A stretch of DNA of 64,000 nucleotides from Cystobacter ferrugineus. GTDB taxonomy: Bacteria; Myxococcota; Myxococcia; Myxococcales; Myxococcaceae. Below the pieces are notes generated by a model that searched no databases, had not been told where the DNA came from, and saw only the letters and a list, made by a program, of their open reading frames with translations. A program made the position numbers and the translations under genes. Below are positions 1 to 9,133 of this stretch, piece by piece. How positions within the stretch are numbered: the stretch's first letter is position 1; the number at the start of each line of letters is the position of its first letter. Location: positions 21,923 to 85,922 of the forward strand of contig NZ_MPIN01000024.1 in the NCBI RefSeq assembly GCF_001887355.1, written 5' to 3'.

Positions 1-1116
1 GTCGAGCGCCGGAGTCGGATCGAAGGGCTCACCACTGGCCGTGACCGGGATGGGCGGAAGTTCGGTGACGGCGTGCTGGCGCGTGCCGTCCGTATAGAAG
101 CGGAAGCGGTAGCGCGGCAGCTCCACGGAGGAGGTGTACAACGGGAGCTGTCCGATCTGCCCGAGATAGGAAAGCGACCCGAACCCGATGTTCACGAACT
201 CGTTGCCCGGGCGAGGTACCCGCACGCGAACGGGCCCCTGACCTGGCACCTGGGTGAAGAGGATGTTGCCGTCTGGCTTGAGCGCGGCGGAGAGTGCCGC
301 GTGGACGGCTCGGTTCGTGATCTGGTTCGTGGTGGGGCCGCCATGACATGCGGCGCAGGCCAGCTCGAAGACCTCGCGGCCACGCTGCTCCTGGGCGGTG
401 AGCAGCATGAAGTCCTCGGGAGAGGGAATCTGGTCGCGGGGGACGCCGGCCTTGAGCAGCTCCGAGACGAACCGGGCCCGGGGGGACGAGAACACACTCC
501 GCTCGAAGTCGGCGATCTGCTTCAGCGGCGCGAGCCCCACCTCGTGTCCCTCGCTGTGACTGAGGATCGCGGCCTGTGCCTGCTCCTCCAGCGTGGCCGC
601 CCGGCCATCGAGCTGATACGGCCCGGAGATGGCCAGGTCCTCGATGGTTGGCACTCCACGCCAGACGGAGATCTTCCGGTCGGCGGGGGTGATGACGTTG
701 CCCGCGTCGTCGATGACATCCATATTGCTGGGGAGCGGCAGGACCACACGGACGAGCCCCTTCTTGAGATGCTCATACGTGGGCCGTGCCGCGTCGGGGT
801 CATCCGCGTCGATGCGATGGAAGAGCGGATCCCCCGGGTCGGCGGCCAGTCTCGCCTCGACGCTCGCGGGCCTCAGCGTCGTGTGTTCGCTCAGGGTATG
901 GCACGTGGCGCAGGAGCGCCCGTTGCTCTGGGGAAACGCCTCGCTGAAGAGACGCTTGCCGGCGGCGACATGACCCAGGGGGGCCTGGGCTTCGGTCATG
1001 GCCTGGGCGTTGGTGGCCCGCGCGCCATCCACGTCTGGAGCTGGGTTCGAGCAACTCGCGAGTCCGCCCCATGCCAGCGCACTGGCCAGACTCGCGAGGA
1101 ATCGATTGGAAACCAT
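1..1116 (-). CDS. Diheme cytochrome c / MauG-like peroxidase lipoprotein (3' end outside window)
   Basis: The frame is open from an ATG at 1116 to the window edge (372 codons, no stop), so the C-terminus is missing. The N-terminus is a lipoprotein signal with lipobox LASC (Cys22). Two c-type heme sites are visible: CATCH at residues 69-73 and CAACH at 254-258. This spacing fits the diheme cytochrome c peroxidase/MauG family, which transfers electrons or reduces peroxide in the periplasm. A GGGAG sequence lies about 9 nt before the ATG. The gene follows the PheRS-like gene on the same strand after an 87-nt gap, so cotranscription is possible. The actual substrate is unknown. Confidence 0.75.
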   Translation of the reverse strand, partial: MVSNRFLASLASALAWGGLASCSNPAPDVDGARATNAQAMTEAQAPLGHVAAGKRLFSEAFPQSNGRSCATCHTLSEHTTLRPASVEARLAADPGDPLFHRIDADDPDAARPTYEHLKKGLVRVVLPLPSNMDVIDDAGNVITPADRKISVWRGVPTIEDLAISGPYQLDGRAATLEEQAQAAILSHSEGHEVGLAPLKQIADFERSVFSSPRARFVSELLKAGVPRDQIPSPEDFMLLTAQEQRGREVFELACAACHGGPTTNQITNRAVHAALSAALKPDGNILFTQVPGQGPVRVRVPRPGNEFVNIGFGSLSYLGQIGQLPLYTSSVELPRYRFRFYTDGTRQHAVTELPPIPVTASGEPFDPTPALD

Positions 1117-1203
1117 GTGTGCGTCTCCCGGTGAGGAATTCACCAGGAAACACCGGGGAGCCGCGGAGGTGTCACCGGGGGCTCGAGATTTCCCCGTCAC
1201 GCG

Positions 1204-2346
1204 TCACGGAGGAGTGGCGGAGGCCGACGCCCACTGCCAGGCGGAGCCGCGGTGCAGGGCCGCGTAGATGCGGTCCCTCAATTCGTTGCACTCGGCGTGG
1301 GTGAGTGAGCGATCGAGCGCGCGCAGCACCACGCGCAGCAGCACGTTCTTCTGCCCGGGGGAGATGCCGAGCCGCTCCACGGCGGCGGGCGGCAGCGCCT
1401 CATAGGGCGTCTCCGATCGCACCTCGACGGCTTCCACCACCTCGGCCTGGGGGCCGAGCGCGGCGCGCACCACGTCTCCCAGCTCCTCGCTGGTGGCGTC
1501 CCCCTCGAGCACCAGGGACAAGTCCCTGCGCACCGCGGGCATGGAGGACACCTCGCGGTAGGGCTCCAGGTCGAGCATCTGCGAGCGGATGCGCGGATCC
1601 TCGGCACGCAGCAGGCGGATGTCGTCCAGGCCCTTGCGCAGCATGAGGATGCGATCCATCCCCAGACCCATGGCCAGCCCCGAGGTGTGCGCCGTATCGA
1701 GCCCGCTCTCGGCGAGCAGCTCGGGATGGGCGAGGCCGCACTCGCCAACCTCCACCCACTCGCCGCCCTGGCGGACGTCGATTTGCAGCCCATCCGTGGT
1801 GTAGGGATGCCGGGCCGGGGTGATGCGCCACTCCCGCCCGGGAAGCAGCGCGCGTACCACCGTCTCCACCATGTGGCGCAACTCCTCGACTCCGAGCGGA
1901 GCGCCCCGCCGTACGCGCCAGAGATCCATCTGGTGGGGCTCGCCGGTGTGCAGCCGATCGATGCAGTCGCGGCGGTAGACGAGCCCGGGACAAGCGAGCA
2001 ACACGTCCTCAGGGGATTGAGGAGAGGTGGCGAGCTGGCGCAGCAGCGGCGGAATCATCGCCGAGGTCTGGGTGCGCAGCAGCGCGGTGTCACAGACATA
2101 GCGTGTGTAGCGCTCGTCGCGGGCGGCACCGCCGGGCGGGTAGCGCAGCCGGTCATAATTGTCGGAAACGGAGACGATGGGGCTTCGCCGGTGCGGCCGC
2201 ACGTCACAACGCCACGCCTCGCGGAGGGCGGCCAGCACGTCGTCGATGAGGCGTTGCAGGGCATGCGGACCGGAGGAGGGATCGGTCAGGTCACGAATGG
2301 ACAGGGCACGGCGGACAGCGTCGATGCTGAGAATGCGGACGGACAT
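1204..2346 (-). CDS. srmL: Free-standing PheRS-like class II ligase (SrmL-type)
   Basis: This 380-aa single-chain protein carries a class II aminoacyl-tRNA synthetase core: a LRTQTSAMIPPLL stretch as in PheS, a motif 2 around GLVYRRDCIDRLHTGEPHQ, and a motif 3 GLAMGLGMDRILMLRKG. The last ~95 residues (from about SSMPAVRRDLSLVLEG) resemble the FDX-ACB anticodon-binding fold normally found at the end of PheT and of mitochondrial PheRS. Bacterial PheRS is normally an alpha2beta2 enzyme, so a one-chain protein is unusual. From memory, NCBI names such proteins PheS-related mystery ligase SrmL; the substrate is unknown. I start at the internal ATG at 2346 (MSVRILSID) because the 27 upstream residues are Pro-rich and look noncoding. 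Confidence 0.7.
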   Translation of the reverse strand: MSVRILSIDAVRRALSIRDLTDPSSGPHALQRLIDDVLAALREAWRCDVRPHRRSPIVSVSDNYDRLRYPPGGAARDERYTRYVCDTALLRTQTSAMIPPLLRQLATSPQSPEDVLLACPGLVYRRDCIDRLHTGEPHQMDLWRVRRGAPLGVEELRHMVETVVRALLPGREWRITPARHPYTTDGLQIDVRQGGEWVEVGECGLAHPELLAESGLDTAHTSGLAMGLGMDRILMLRKGLDDIRLLRAEDPRIRSQMLDLEPYREVSSMPAVRRDLSLVLEGDATSEELGDVVRAALGPQAEVVEAVEVRSETPYEALPPAAVERLGISPGQKNVLLRVVLRALDRSLTHAECNELRDRIYAALHRGSAWQWASASATPP

Positions 2347-2910
2347 GAAAGGGCTCTCGGACTGGAGTGGAAGGAAGACAGCTCCAGGCGACGCCGGGTC
2401 CTCGGGCAGAGGAGCAGGCGGCGCCACGCTCGGACACCCCCCGAACCCCTGGTCCAGGTGGGCGTCACGCCGAGAGGCGATCCGCCGAGGGAGAACGGGC
2501 TAGCGACGCAGCACGGCCTCCCGGCACCTGGTGGGGCTCGGGGGGCGGCTAAATCGACGCTGACACGTCAGGAGAATCATCGCTCGTGGAATGTAACCGC
2601 GCTTCGGGCTGGAATCAATCCGGGACTCGCGGAATCGTTGGGCATGGACATCATCATCTTTTCATCCAATTCCTGTCCATGCGGGCTCACTCGCTCGAAG
2701 TCCATCCAGTCAATCGGACGAATATCCGATACACGGCGGGCGCTTGAGACAAATCCCATGCTTTCAAGCTTCCTCATTTCAGGAATACTGGAAAATCGTG
2801 ACATCCTTTTGGGGCTCAGATTATATGGCGCACGGTTCGTTGGCGGTGAGGTGCATGCCTCATCGTCGACGAACTCCTTGCCACGCCGTACGACCGCGAA
2901 AGGACTCATC
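2347..2910. other. Divergent intergenic region (564 bp)
   Basis: No convincing gene is present. The half next to the PheRS-like gene is GC-rich; the half before the GH140-like gene (about 2570-2890) is clearly richer in A+T and probably holds its promoter. A 6-bp inverted repeat, ATCGGA-N6-TCCGAT (2713-2730), could be an operator for the carbohydrate gene. The open frame that continues upstream of 2911 is not supported as coding. Confidence 0.4.
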
Positions 2911-5082
2911 GTGCGCAAATCGTTGCTCTCCCTGCTGTGTCTTTCATTCTTGTCGGCCTGTGGATCCGAGACGACGCCGTTCGACATGCCGGAGACGGGC
3001 TCGGCGCCGGACACGATGGGGACGGACACCGCCTCGCTGGCGGCGCTTCCCAAGCTGCGTGTGAGCAACAACAAGCGCTTCCTGGAGAAGGAGGACGGCA
3101 CGCCGTTCTTCTGGTTGGGGGACACGGCCTGGCAGGTCCTTCCCTATCTCAACCGTTCGGAGATCCAGACGTACCTGAACAACCGCGCGGATAATCGCTT
3201 CAACGTCGTCCAGGCAGTTGCCCTCGGCCCGGAGACCGGCACGGGTGCCAATGCCCAAGGTGACGTGCCCTTCCTGAATGGCAATTACACGACCCCCGCC
3301 ACCACGACGGGCAATGATCCGAACAACGCCACCCAGTACGACTTCTGGGATCATGTCGACTACTTCATCAACGAGGCCGAGGCGCGCGGCATCTACACGG
3401 CGCTGCTGCCCACCTGGGGCGGGCCCGTGGCGGAGGGCGCGCTCTCCGCGTCCGCTGCCCAGTCCTATGGCGAGTTCCTGGGCCGCCGCTATGCCAGCAA
3501 GCCCATCATCTGGGTGCTCGGGGGAGACACCTCGCCCGTGGGAAGGGAGGCCGTCTGGCGCGCGCTGGCCAAGGGCATTGCCATCGGCGTTTCCAGCACC
3601 GAGGACTACAGCAAGGTGTTGATGACCTTCCACCCGAAGGGCGGGACGAAGTCCTCTCTCTGGTTCCACAACGAGCCGTGGTTGGACTTCAACATGCAGC
3701 AGAATGGCCACAGCACGAGCAAGACTGTCTGGAAGGATATCTCGTACGACTACAACCTCCCGTCGCCGAAACCCACGCTGGACGGAGAGCCCACCTACGA
3801 GCAGATCCTCATCGATCTCCAGGGACCTGGTCATACCAACGACGCCGACGTGCGGAGGTTCGCGTATTTGACCGTGTTCGCCGGAGCCTTCGGCATCACC
3901 TACGGACACAACTCGGTGTGGCAGATGTACGCCCCGGGCCGCCCAGCGCGGTTCTCGCCCGTGAACTACTGGTACGAGGGCATCAAGGCTCCGGGCGCGG
4001 CGCAGATGAAGTATCTGCGCCAGCTCATGGAGTCGCGCCCGGTGCTGGTGCGCATCCCGGACCAGGGCGTGCTGACCACGGTCATCAACGATGCCAACCA
4101 GTACCAGCGCATCCAGGCCACGCGGGCCTCGGACAAGAGCTACGCCTTCGTCTACAGCGCGTCCGGTCTGGCCTTCACGGTGAACATGGACCGCATCGCT
4201 GGCGGAACGGTCCGCGCCCACTGGTATGACCCGCGTACCGGCAAGGCGCAGTTGCTGGGCACCTATCCCAACACGGGCACCCGGCAGTTCACTCCTCCCA
4301 GCAGCGGTCTGGGCAATGACTGGGTGCTGGTGCTGGACAATGCCTCGCTCGACTTCCCGGCGCCGGGCGGCTCGACGTCGCAGCCCACCGAGCCTCCGGT
4401 GAGCGAGGGGTACACGACGGCCGCCGCCTCGGCCTCGCCCTCCAGCGTGGCCCCGGGACAGACCGTCATGCTCTCGGTGTCCATCCGGGCCGCCGCCGCG
4501 GTGTCGGGCCGCAACGTGAAGCTCTCGGTGCGCAACGCCGCGAACGCCGTCCAGACCGACCTCAACTTCGTGAGCCAGAACTTCGCCCAGGGCGAGTCCA
4601 AGACGTACCAGTTCGACTACAGCGTGCCCTCGAACCTGGCCAGCGGCACGTACTGCGTGACCTCGGGCGTGACCGATTCGGGCTGGGCCACGTGGTACTA
4701 CTGGGACAACTGCGCCACCTCGTTCACGGTTTCCACCGCGCCCGCGCCGACCGTCGGTTTCTCCCTCGTGTCCGCGACGGTCTCCCCCACGACGGTGAGC
4801 CGCGGCGGCACGGTGAGACTCTCCAGCACCTTCAAGTCGAACGCGGCCGCCAGCGGCGTGAACGTGAAGCTCGACGTGCGTGACTCCACCGGCGCGAATT
4901 CCGTCAACAGCCACCCGATTGGCAACCTGAGCTTCACCCAGGGGCAGTCGCAGACGTTCCAGCGCGACTACACCGTCCCGTCGACCCCGGGCACCTACTG
5001 CCTGGCCACGGGCGTGGCCGATCCGACCTGGGCGACCTGGTACGTGTGGAGCAACTGCGCGGCGAAGTTCACGGTCCAGTAA
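2911..5082 (+). CDS. Secreted GH140/DUF4038-type glycoside hydrolase lipoprotein with two C-terminal repeat modules
   Basis: A 723-aa lipoprotein starting at GTG 2911 with AAAGGA 7 nt upstream; the signal ends in LSAC (Cys17). Residues about 45-490 match the DUF4038 (apiosidase-like, GH140) barrel: it opens with RFLEKEDGTPFFWLGDTAW and has a LDGEPTYE acidic motif typical of the family, followed by a short collagen-binding-2-like region. The tail is two ~110-residue modules (about 499-610 and 611-723), each with a GTYC...WATWY.W.NCA...FTV pattern, which look like sugar-binding or adhesion domains. It probably removes side chains from plant pectin or similar glycans at the cell surface. The substrate is inferred from the family only. 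Confidence 0.75.
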   Translation: MRKSLLSLLCLSFLSACGSETTPFDMPETGSAPDTMGTDTASLAALPKLRVSNNKRFLEKEDGTPFFWLGDTAWQVLPYLNRSEIQTYLNNRADNRFNVVQAVALGPETGTGANAQGDVPFLNGNYTTPATTTGNDPNNATQYDFWDHVDYFINEAEARGIYTALLPTWGGPVAEGALSASAAQSYGEFLGRRYASKPIIWVLGGDTSPVGREAVWRALAKGIAIGVSSTEDYSKVLMTFHPKGGTKSSLWFHNEPWLDFNMQQNGHSTSKTVWKDISYDYNLPSPKPTLDGEPTYEQILIDLQGPGHTNDADVRRFAYLTVFAGAFGITYGHNSVWQMYAPGRPARFSPVNYWYEGIKAPGAAQMKYLRQLMESRPVLVRIPDQGVLTTVINDANQYQRIQATRASDKSYAFVYSASGLAFTVNMDRIAGGTVRAHWYDPRTGKAQLLGTYPNTGTRQFTPPSSGLGNDWVLVLDNASLDFPAPGGSTSQPTEPPVSEGYTTAAASASPSSVAPGQTVMLSVSIRAAAAVSGRNVKLSVRNAANAVQTDLNFVSQNFAQGESKTYQFDYSVPSNLASGTYCVTSGVTDSGWATWYYWDNCATSFTVSTAPAPTVGFSLVSATVSPTTVSRGGTVRLSSTFKSNAAASGVNVKLDVRDSTGANSVNSHPIGNLSFTQGQSQTFQRDYTVPSTPGTYCLATGVADPTWATWYVWSNCAAKFTVQ

Positions 5083-5090
5083 GGATTCAG

Positions 5091-5113
5091 GGGTGGGCGC
5101 GAGCCCACCCTTT
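5091..5113 (+). terminator. Hairpin terminator after the GH140-like gene
   Basis: GGGTGGGC (5091-5098), loop GCGA, GCCCACCC (5103-5110), then TTT. The 8-bp perfect stem begins 9 nt after the stop codon. The U-tract is short, so strength is uncertain. Confidence 0.6.
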
Positions 5114-5223
5114 CCAGAGACGAAAGGCACCCTTCACGCCCTGGTCGTATCCGACGGCGCGCGTTTCACGCATTCATTCATCCCAGGACGCGTGACGAAC
5201 ACGCTCAACCACGGGAGATGCCC

Positions 5224-5766
5224 ATGCGTATCGCGACTCACATCCTGGCCGCTTTTGTTGGTTTCACCGCCCTCGTTGGCTCATCCACCTACGCGGCCGA
5301 GGAGCTGCCTCAGCCCAGGAAGCTCACGGTGGACCGGGGCCTGTCCCACTACCAGGCGTACACGCAGCTTCTGGCGGCACGGCGTTACTACGCCTTCTGG
5401 AACACGGGGGTGGAGGCGTACGCCAGGGCGGCGCTCGCCGAGAACTTCATCGACCTGAACCTCCCCGAGGGCCGGCCCCAGGGACCGACGGGTCCCATCG
5501 TCGCCTCGCGCACCTTCCGTGCGGCGGTGCCGGATCTCTCGGTCTCGGTCGAGGAGGCCTGGGTGGTGGGTGAGCAGGTCATCAGCCGCCTGCGCTTCAC
5601 CGGCCACTTCTCCGGCCAGTTCGGTGACCTCCAGGGCGATGGCCGCTCCATCCAATTCGACGCCGTGGACATCTACACGATCAAGGATGGCCGCATCTCC
5701 ACGAACTGGCACCTGGAGGACAACCTCACGTTCCTCACGAGGATCGGCGCCGTCGTGAAGTCTTGA
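5224..5766 (+). CDS. Secreted SnoaL-like ester cyclase (NTF2 fold)
   Basis: A 180-aa protein with a clear Sec signal ending in STYAAEE, so the mature domain is exported. The rest (YYAFWNTG, NFIDLNLPEG, SRLRFTGHFSG, DGRISTNWHLEDN) is the SnoaL-like ester cyclase pattern of the NTF2 superfamily. Members cyclise polyketide-like esters or bind small hydrophobic ligands, but most bacterial paralogues have no known substrate. The ATG at 5224 is preferred to 5218 because GGGAG sits about 7 nt before it. It converges with the LysR gene; the ends are 38 nt apart. An export signal on this fold is uncommon. Confidence 0.75.
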   Translation: MRIATHILAAFVGFTALVGSSTYAAEELPQPRKLTVDRGLSHYQAYTQLLAARRYYAFWNTGVEAYARAALAENFIDLNLPEGRPQGPTGPIVASRTFRAAVPDLSVSVEEAWVVGEQVISRLRFTGHFSGQFGDLQGDGRSIQFDAVDIYTIKDGRISTNWHLEDNLTFLTRIGAVVKS

Positions 5767-5804
5767 GCGTGTGTCCCGGAACGAGCGGGCCCTCTCGCGA
5801 GCCC

Positions 5805-6740
5805 TTACCTGGAGGTTGTGTTCTCCACCCGCTCCATGCCGTCCCACCGATAGGCCGCGTGAAGCTCTCCGCCGAGGAACTCGATGAAGACCTTCACCTT
5901 CGCCGCGACCCCACGGGTGTGGGGGTAGATGGCATGGATGGGAGCGGCGGGGACCCGGTAGTTGGGCAGGGCCACTTCGAGCCGTCCAGCCTCGAGGTCC
6001 GCTCCGACGTCCCAGATCGACTTGAGCACGAGCCCTCCACCTTCGAGCGCCCACTCGTGCGCTACCTCGCCATTGTTGCTCACCAGCGGGCCCGCGACGC
6101 GCACCGTCGTCGTCTCCCCACCAGGCCCCTCGAACTGCCAGTCCTGGTTCGGCGGGTTGCCGAAGGCGATGCAGTCATGGTTCTTCAAATCAGCGGGGCG
6201 CTGGGGCCTGCCCTTCCTGGCGAAGTAGGAGGGCGCTCCACACACCACACGGTGATTGGGCGCGAGCCGTCTGGCGATCAGGCCCGAGTCGGGCAGGGCG
6301 CCGAAGCGGATGGCGACGTCGTAGCCCGACTCCACGAGGCCGACCACCGAGTCCGACACGTCGAGCTGCACGCGGATGTCGGGATAGCGCTCCAGGAAAC
6401 GGGGGATGAGCCGCCCGAGGTGTCGCCGGGCGAAGGCCGCGGTCGCGGTCACCTTCAGCAGTCCACTCGCCCCATGCCGCAGGGAGCGCACCTTCTCCTC
6501 GGCTTCACCAATCTCGCCGAGCACGCGCACGCACCGCGCATGGAACTCGGTGCCCTCTTCGGTCAGGTTCAAGCTGCGGGTGGTGCGGTTCACGAGCCGT
6601 ACCCCGAGCCGCTCCTCCAGCCGCGCGAGGCGCTTGCTGACGACGGCCAGCGACATTCCCAATTCCCTTGCCGCAGCCGAGAGACTCCCCGCGCTCACGA
6701 CCCGCGTGAAGACGGTCACGTCGAGCAGGCTGTCGATCAT
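5805..6740 (-). CDS. LysR-family transcriptional regulator (CrgA-like)
   Basis: A 311-aa LysR regulator. The N-terminal winged HTH (residues about 4-62: VFTRVVSAGSLSAAARELGM, KRLARLEERLGVRLVNRTTR) is followed by the periplasmic-binding-like effector domain from about residue 90 to 300. The helix spacing and the NRTTRSLNLTEEG stretch match the CrgA/DmlR-like group, which often controls a nearby oxidoreductase or metabolic gene in response to a small molecule. The downstream convergent neighbour is the ester cyclase, and the 443-bp upstream region leads to the PhoX-like gene, so either could be a target. Normal length for the family. Confidence 0.9.
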   Translation of the reverse strand: MIDSLLDVTVFTRVVSAGSLSAAARELGMSLAVVSKRLARLEERLGVRLVNRTTRSLNLTEEGTEFHARCVRVLGEIGEAEEKVRSLRHGASGLLKVTATAAFARRHLGRLIPRFLERYPDIRVQLDVSDSVVGLVESGYDVAIRFGALPDSGLIARRLAPNHRVVCGAPSYFARKGRPQRPADLKNHDCIAFGNPPNQDWQFEGPGGETTTVRVAGPLVSNNGEVAHEWALEGGGLVLKSIWDVGADLEAGRLEVALPNYRVPAAPIHAIYPHTRGVAAKVKVFIEFLGGELHAAYRWDGMERVENTTSR

Positions 6741-7183
6741 GGCCGGAGAGTATAGGCACCCGCCCAGGCAAGGGGGCGTCCGCCTGGAAAGCCATGGGGA
6801 GGCCGTGGGGCGGGCAGCCGTCTCGAGGCCATCCAGCCCTACCTGGCATCGAGCTCATCACCGAGGCCACCTGGCCCGGCACGGTGCACGTTGACGCGGT
6901 GAGTTGTGAGTTCCGGGAGCCGCGTGCGGAAGTCGCGGATGCGGCTCCTCCCGCTTCAACGCGTTCATCCGGCAAGACGCCACATGCGCGGAGCGCGCAC
7001 CGCCATGCACCAGCCATGCCGAGAGTCATCGGTTGAACTCCTCGTATGAGCGGCGGAGCAGGCCGTGACGCTTTTGTTACAAACATCTTCAGGTCGACTA
7101 CCCGCCGCCAGTAGCATTCGTCGGCAATCGGAGCCGACTCGGCACAGCCGCTCCGTCCCCTTTCTTTCAAGACGAGGACACAG
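6741..7183. other. Divergent intergenic region between LysR and PhoX-like genes
   Basis: 443 bp without a supported gene. The short open frames here have no ribosome site and no recognisable motif. The last ~120 bp before 7184 is less GC-rich and probably holds the PhoX-like promoter. Confidence 0.4.
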
Positions 7184-9112
7184 ATGAGATCGACTCATTC
7201 GGGATGGGTGCGCCGGACGGGGCGCCTGGTATGCGCGTCCCTGACCACGCTCACGCTCTCCGCTTGCACGGGTGAGCCCGGAGCCCCGGGGTCCCCGGGG
7301 CCTCAGGGTCCGGCCGGCCAGAGCAAGTCGCTCAGCTTCACTCCGGTCAATGCCGCGCGCACCCAGGAAGAGAAGAGGGCCGTCTACGCCAGCCCCAAGG
7401 CGAACGTGAACGGGAAGGAGGTCTCCCTCGGTTACGAAACCGTGCTGCGCTCCGGTCAGCCCCTGGGCGAGCACATCTTCGGGCGCATGATCCAGAAGGA
7501 TGGTGGCCCGGTGAAGAACACGGATGGCTCGGACTTCATCTCCCCGTCCAACGACTTCTCGGCGCTCATCCAGAAGGGCAACAGGCTCTTCGAGCTCACC
7601 CAGTTCGAGACCACGCCCGCGTCGATGTACCTCTCCGAGCTGCGCCAGGATCCCGACGGAAAGCTCACCGCCATCAGCACCCGCCCCATCGACTTCTCGA
7701 GCGTGCAGGGCTACTGGACTCCCTGCGCGGGCAGCGTGTCCCCCTGGAACACCAACTTGAGCAGCGAGGAGTACCCGACGGACGCGCGCGTCTATGAGAG
7801 CGCGGCCTCGGTGAGCGCGCTCACCCAGGCGGAGCGCTCGATGCTGCGCTACTGGGGGCTGGATCCGGCCACCGCCTCCATCGCCGAGGCCAAGGCCGTC
7901 TACTCCCCCTACCGCTATGGCTATGTGGTCGAGGTCTCGGTCGACGACTCGGGCGCCACGACCGTCGCCAAGCACTACGCGGCGGGCCGGCGGGCACTCG
8001 AGCTCGCCTATGTGATGCCGGATCGCAAGACCGTCTACTTGAGCGACGATGGCAGCAACGACGGCTTCTACATGTTCGTGGCGACGCGGCCGGGAGACCT
8101 GTCCGAGGGACAGCTCTACGCGGCGCGGTGGTTCCAGACCACCCCATCGGGCCAGCCCTCGGGCCGGGCGGACATCTACTGGTTGCCCCTGGGCCCCAGC
8201 GCGACGGACGCGGAGGTGAAGGCGCTGATCGAGGGTGGCATCCAGTTCTCCCACATCTTCGAGACCGAGCCCCAGGCCAGCGATGGCTCCTGCCCGAACG
8301 TGGCCTCCGGGTTCCGCGCCATCAACACGGAGACTGGCCGCGAGTGCTTGCGGCTCAAGCCCGGTCAGGAGCTGGCGGCCTCGCGCCTGGAGAGCCGCCG
8401 GTACGCGGCCTACGTCGGAGCCACCACCGAGTTCCGCAAGACCGAGGGAATCACGTACAACCCCGCCGCCCACCGGCTCTACGTGTCCTTCAGCGAGCTG
8501 AACCACGGCATGATCAACGATCCGACGGGCAAGGATCTGGGTGGAGGCAATCACATCCAGGTCGCCCGCAACGATTGTGGCGCGGTCTACGAGATGGTCG
8601 TCTCGTCCAATGTGGCCGTTGGCAGTGACTATGTCGTCGAGTCCGCCGCGCCGCTCGTCGAGGGCATGTGGCTGAAGGCGCCCGGCGCCAGCCTCTACCC
8701 GAGCAACAGCCCCTTCTACGATCCCACCTTCACGTCCGTGGACAGCAACGGGATCTCCAATCCGGGGACCGTGAACGTCTGCAGCGTGAATGGCATCGCC
8801 AATCCCGACAACCTGTCCTTCATCAACGGGTACGACACGCTGCTCATCGGCGAGGACTCCGTCGATGGCCATCAGAACGACATGGTGTGGGCCTACAACA
8901 TCGTCACGCGGGAGCTGACCCGCATCTTCTCCGCCCCCTATGGCTCGGAGACGACGGGCGTCTACTTCTACCCGGACATCAACGGCTACGCGTACATCAA
9001 GGCCCAGGTCCAGCACCCCTATGGGGAGTCCGACATCGAGAAGGCGGGGACCGATGCGAGCGTGAAGCAGTCGTACACCGGCTACATCGGCCCGTTCCCG
9101 GCGATGAACTGA
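7184..9112 (+). CDS. PhoX/DUF839-family lipoprotein with a collagen-like tether
   Basis: A 642-aa protein. The signal contains VRRTGRLV and ends in LSAC, so it is predicted to be a lipoprotein; PhoX proteins are usually Tat substrates and the paired arginines may reflect that. Directly after the lipid-site Cys come five Gly-X-Y triplets (GEPGAPGSPGPQGPAG), a collagen-like linker. The body matches PhoX/DUF839 beta-propeller phosphatases: YETVLRSGQPLGEH, ELAYVMPDRKTVYLSDDG, GFYMFVATRPGDLSEGQLY, then NPDNLSF and LLIGEDS. PhoX enzymes use Fe and Ca and release phosphate from monoesters outside the cell. It is followed after 21 nt by a diheme cytochrome, so the two are probably one operon. Confidence 0.75.
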   Translation: MRSTHSGWVRRTGRLVCASLTTLTLSACTGEPGAPGSPGPQGPAGQSKSLSFTPVNAARTQEEKRAVYASPKANVNGKEVSLGYETVLRSGQPLGEHIFGRMIQKDGGPVKNTDGSDFISPSNDFSALIQKGNRLFELTQFETTPASMYLSELRQDPDGKLTAISTRPIDFSSVQGYWTPCAGSVSPWNTNLSSEEYPTDARVYESAASVSALTQAERSMLRYWGLDPATASIAEAKAVYSPYRYGYVVEVSVDDSGATTVAKHYAAGRRALELAYVMPDRKTVYLSDDGSNDGFYMFVATRPGDLSEGQLYAARWFQTTPSGQPSGRADIYWLPLGPSATDAEVKALIEGGIQFSHIFETEPQASDGSCPNVASGFRAINTETGRECLRLKPGQELAASRLESRRYAAYVGATTEFRKTEGITYNPAAHRLYVSFSELNHGMINDPTGKDLGGGNHIQVARNDCGAVYEMVVSSNVAVGSDYVVESAAPLVEGMWLKAPGASLYPSNSPFYDPTFTSVDSNGISNPGTVNVCSVNGIANPDNLSFINGYDTLLIGEDSVDGHQNDMVWAYNIVTRELTRIFSAPYGSETTGVYFYPDINGYAYIKAQVQHPYGESDIEKAGTDASVKQSYTGYIGPFPAMN

Positions 9113-9133
9113 GCACGCGGGGGAGCAGAAGAC

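Noticed and set aside
2944..5130. 728-aa minus-strand open frame opposite the GH140-like gene
   Set aside because: Shadow of a high-GC gene: His/Arg/Gly-rich with no domain, while the plus strand has clear signal and family motifs.
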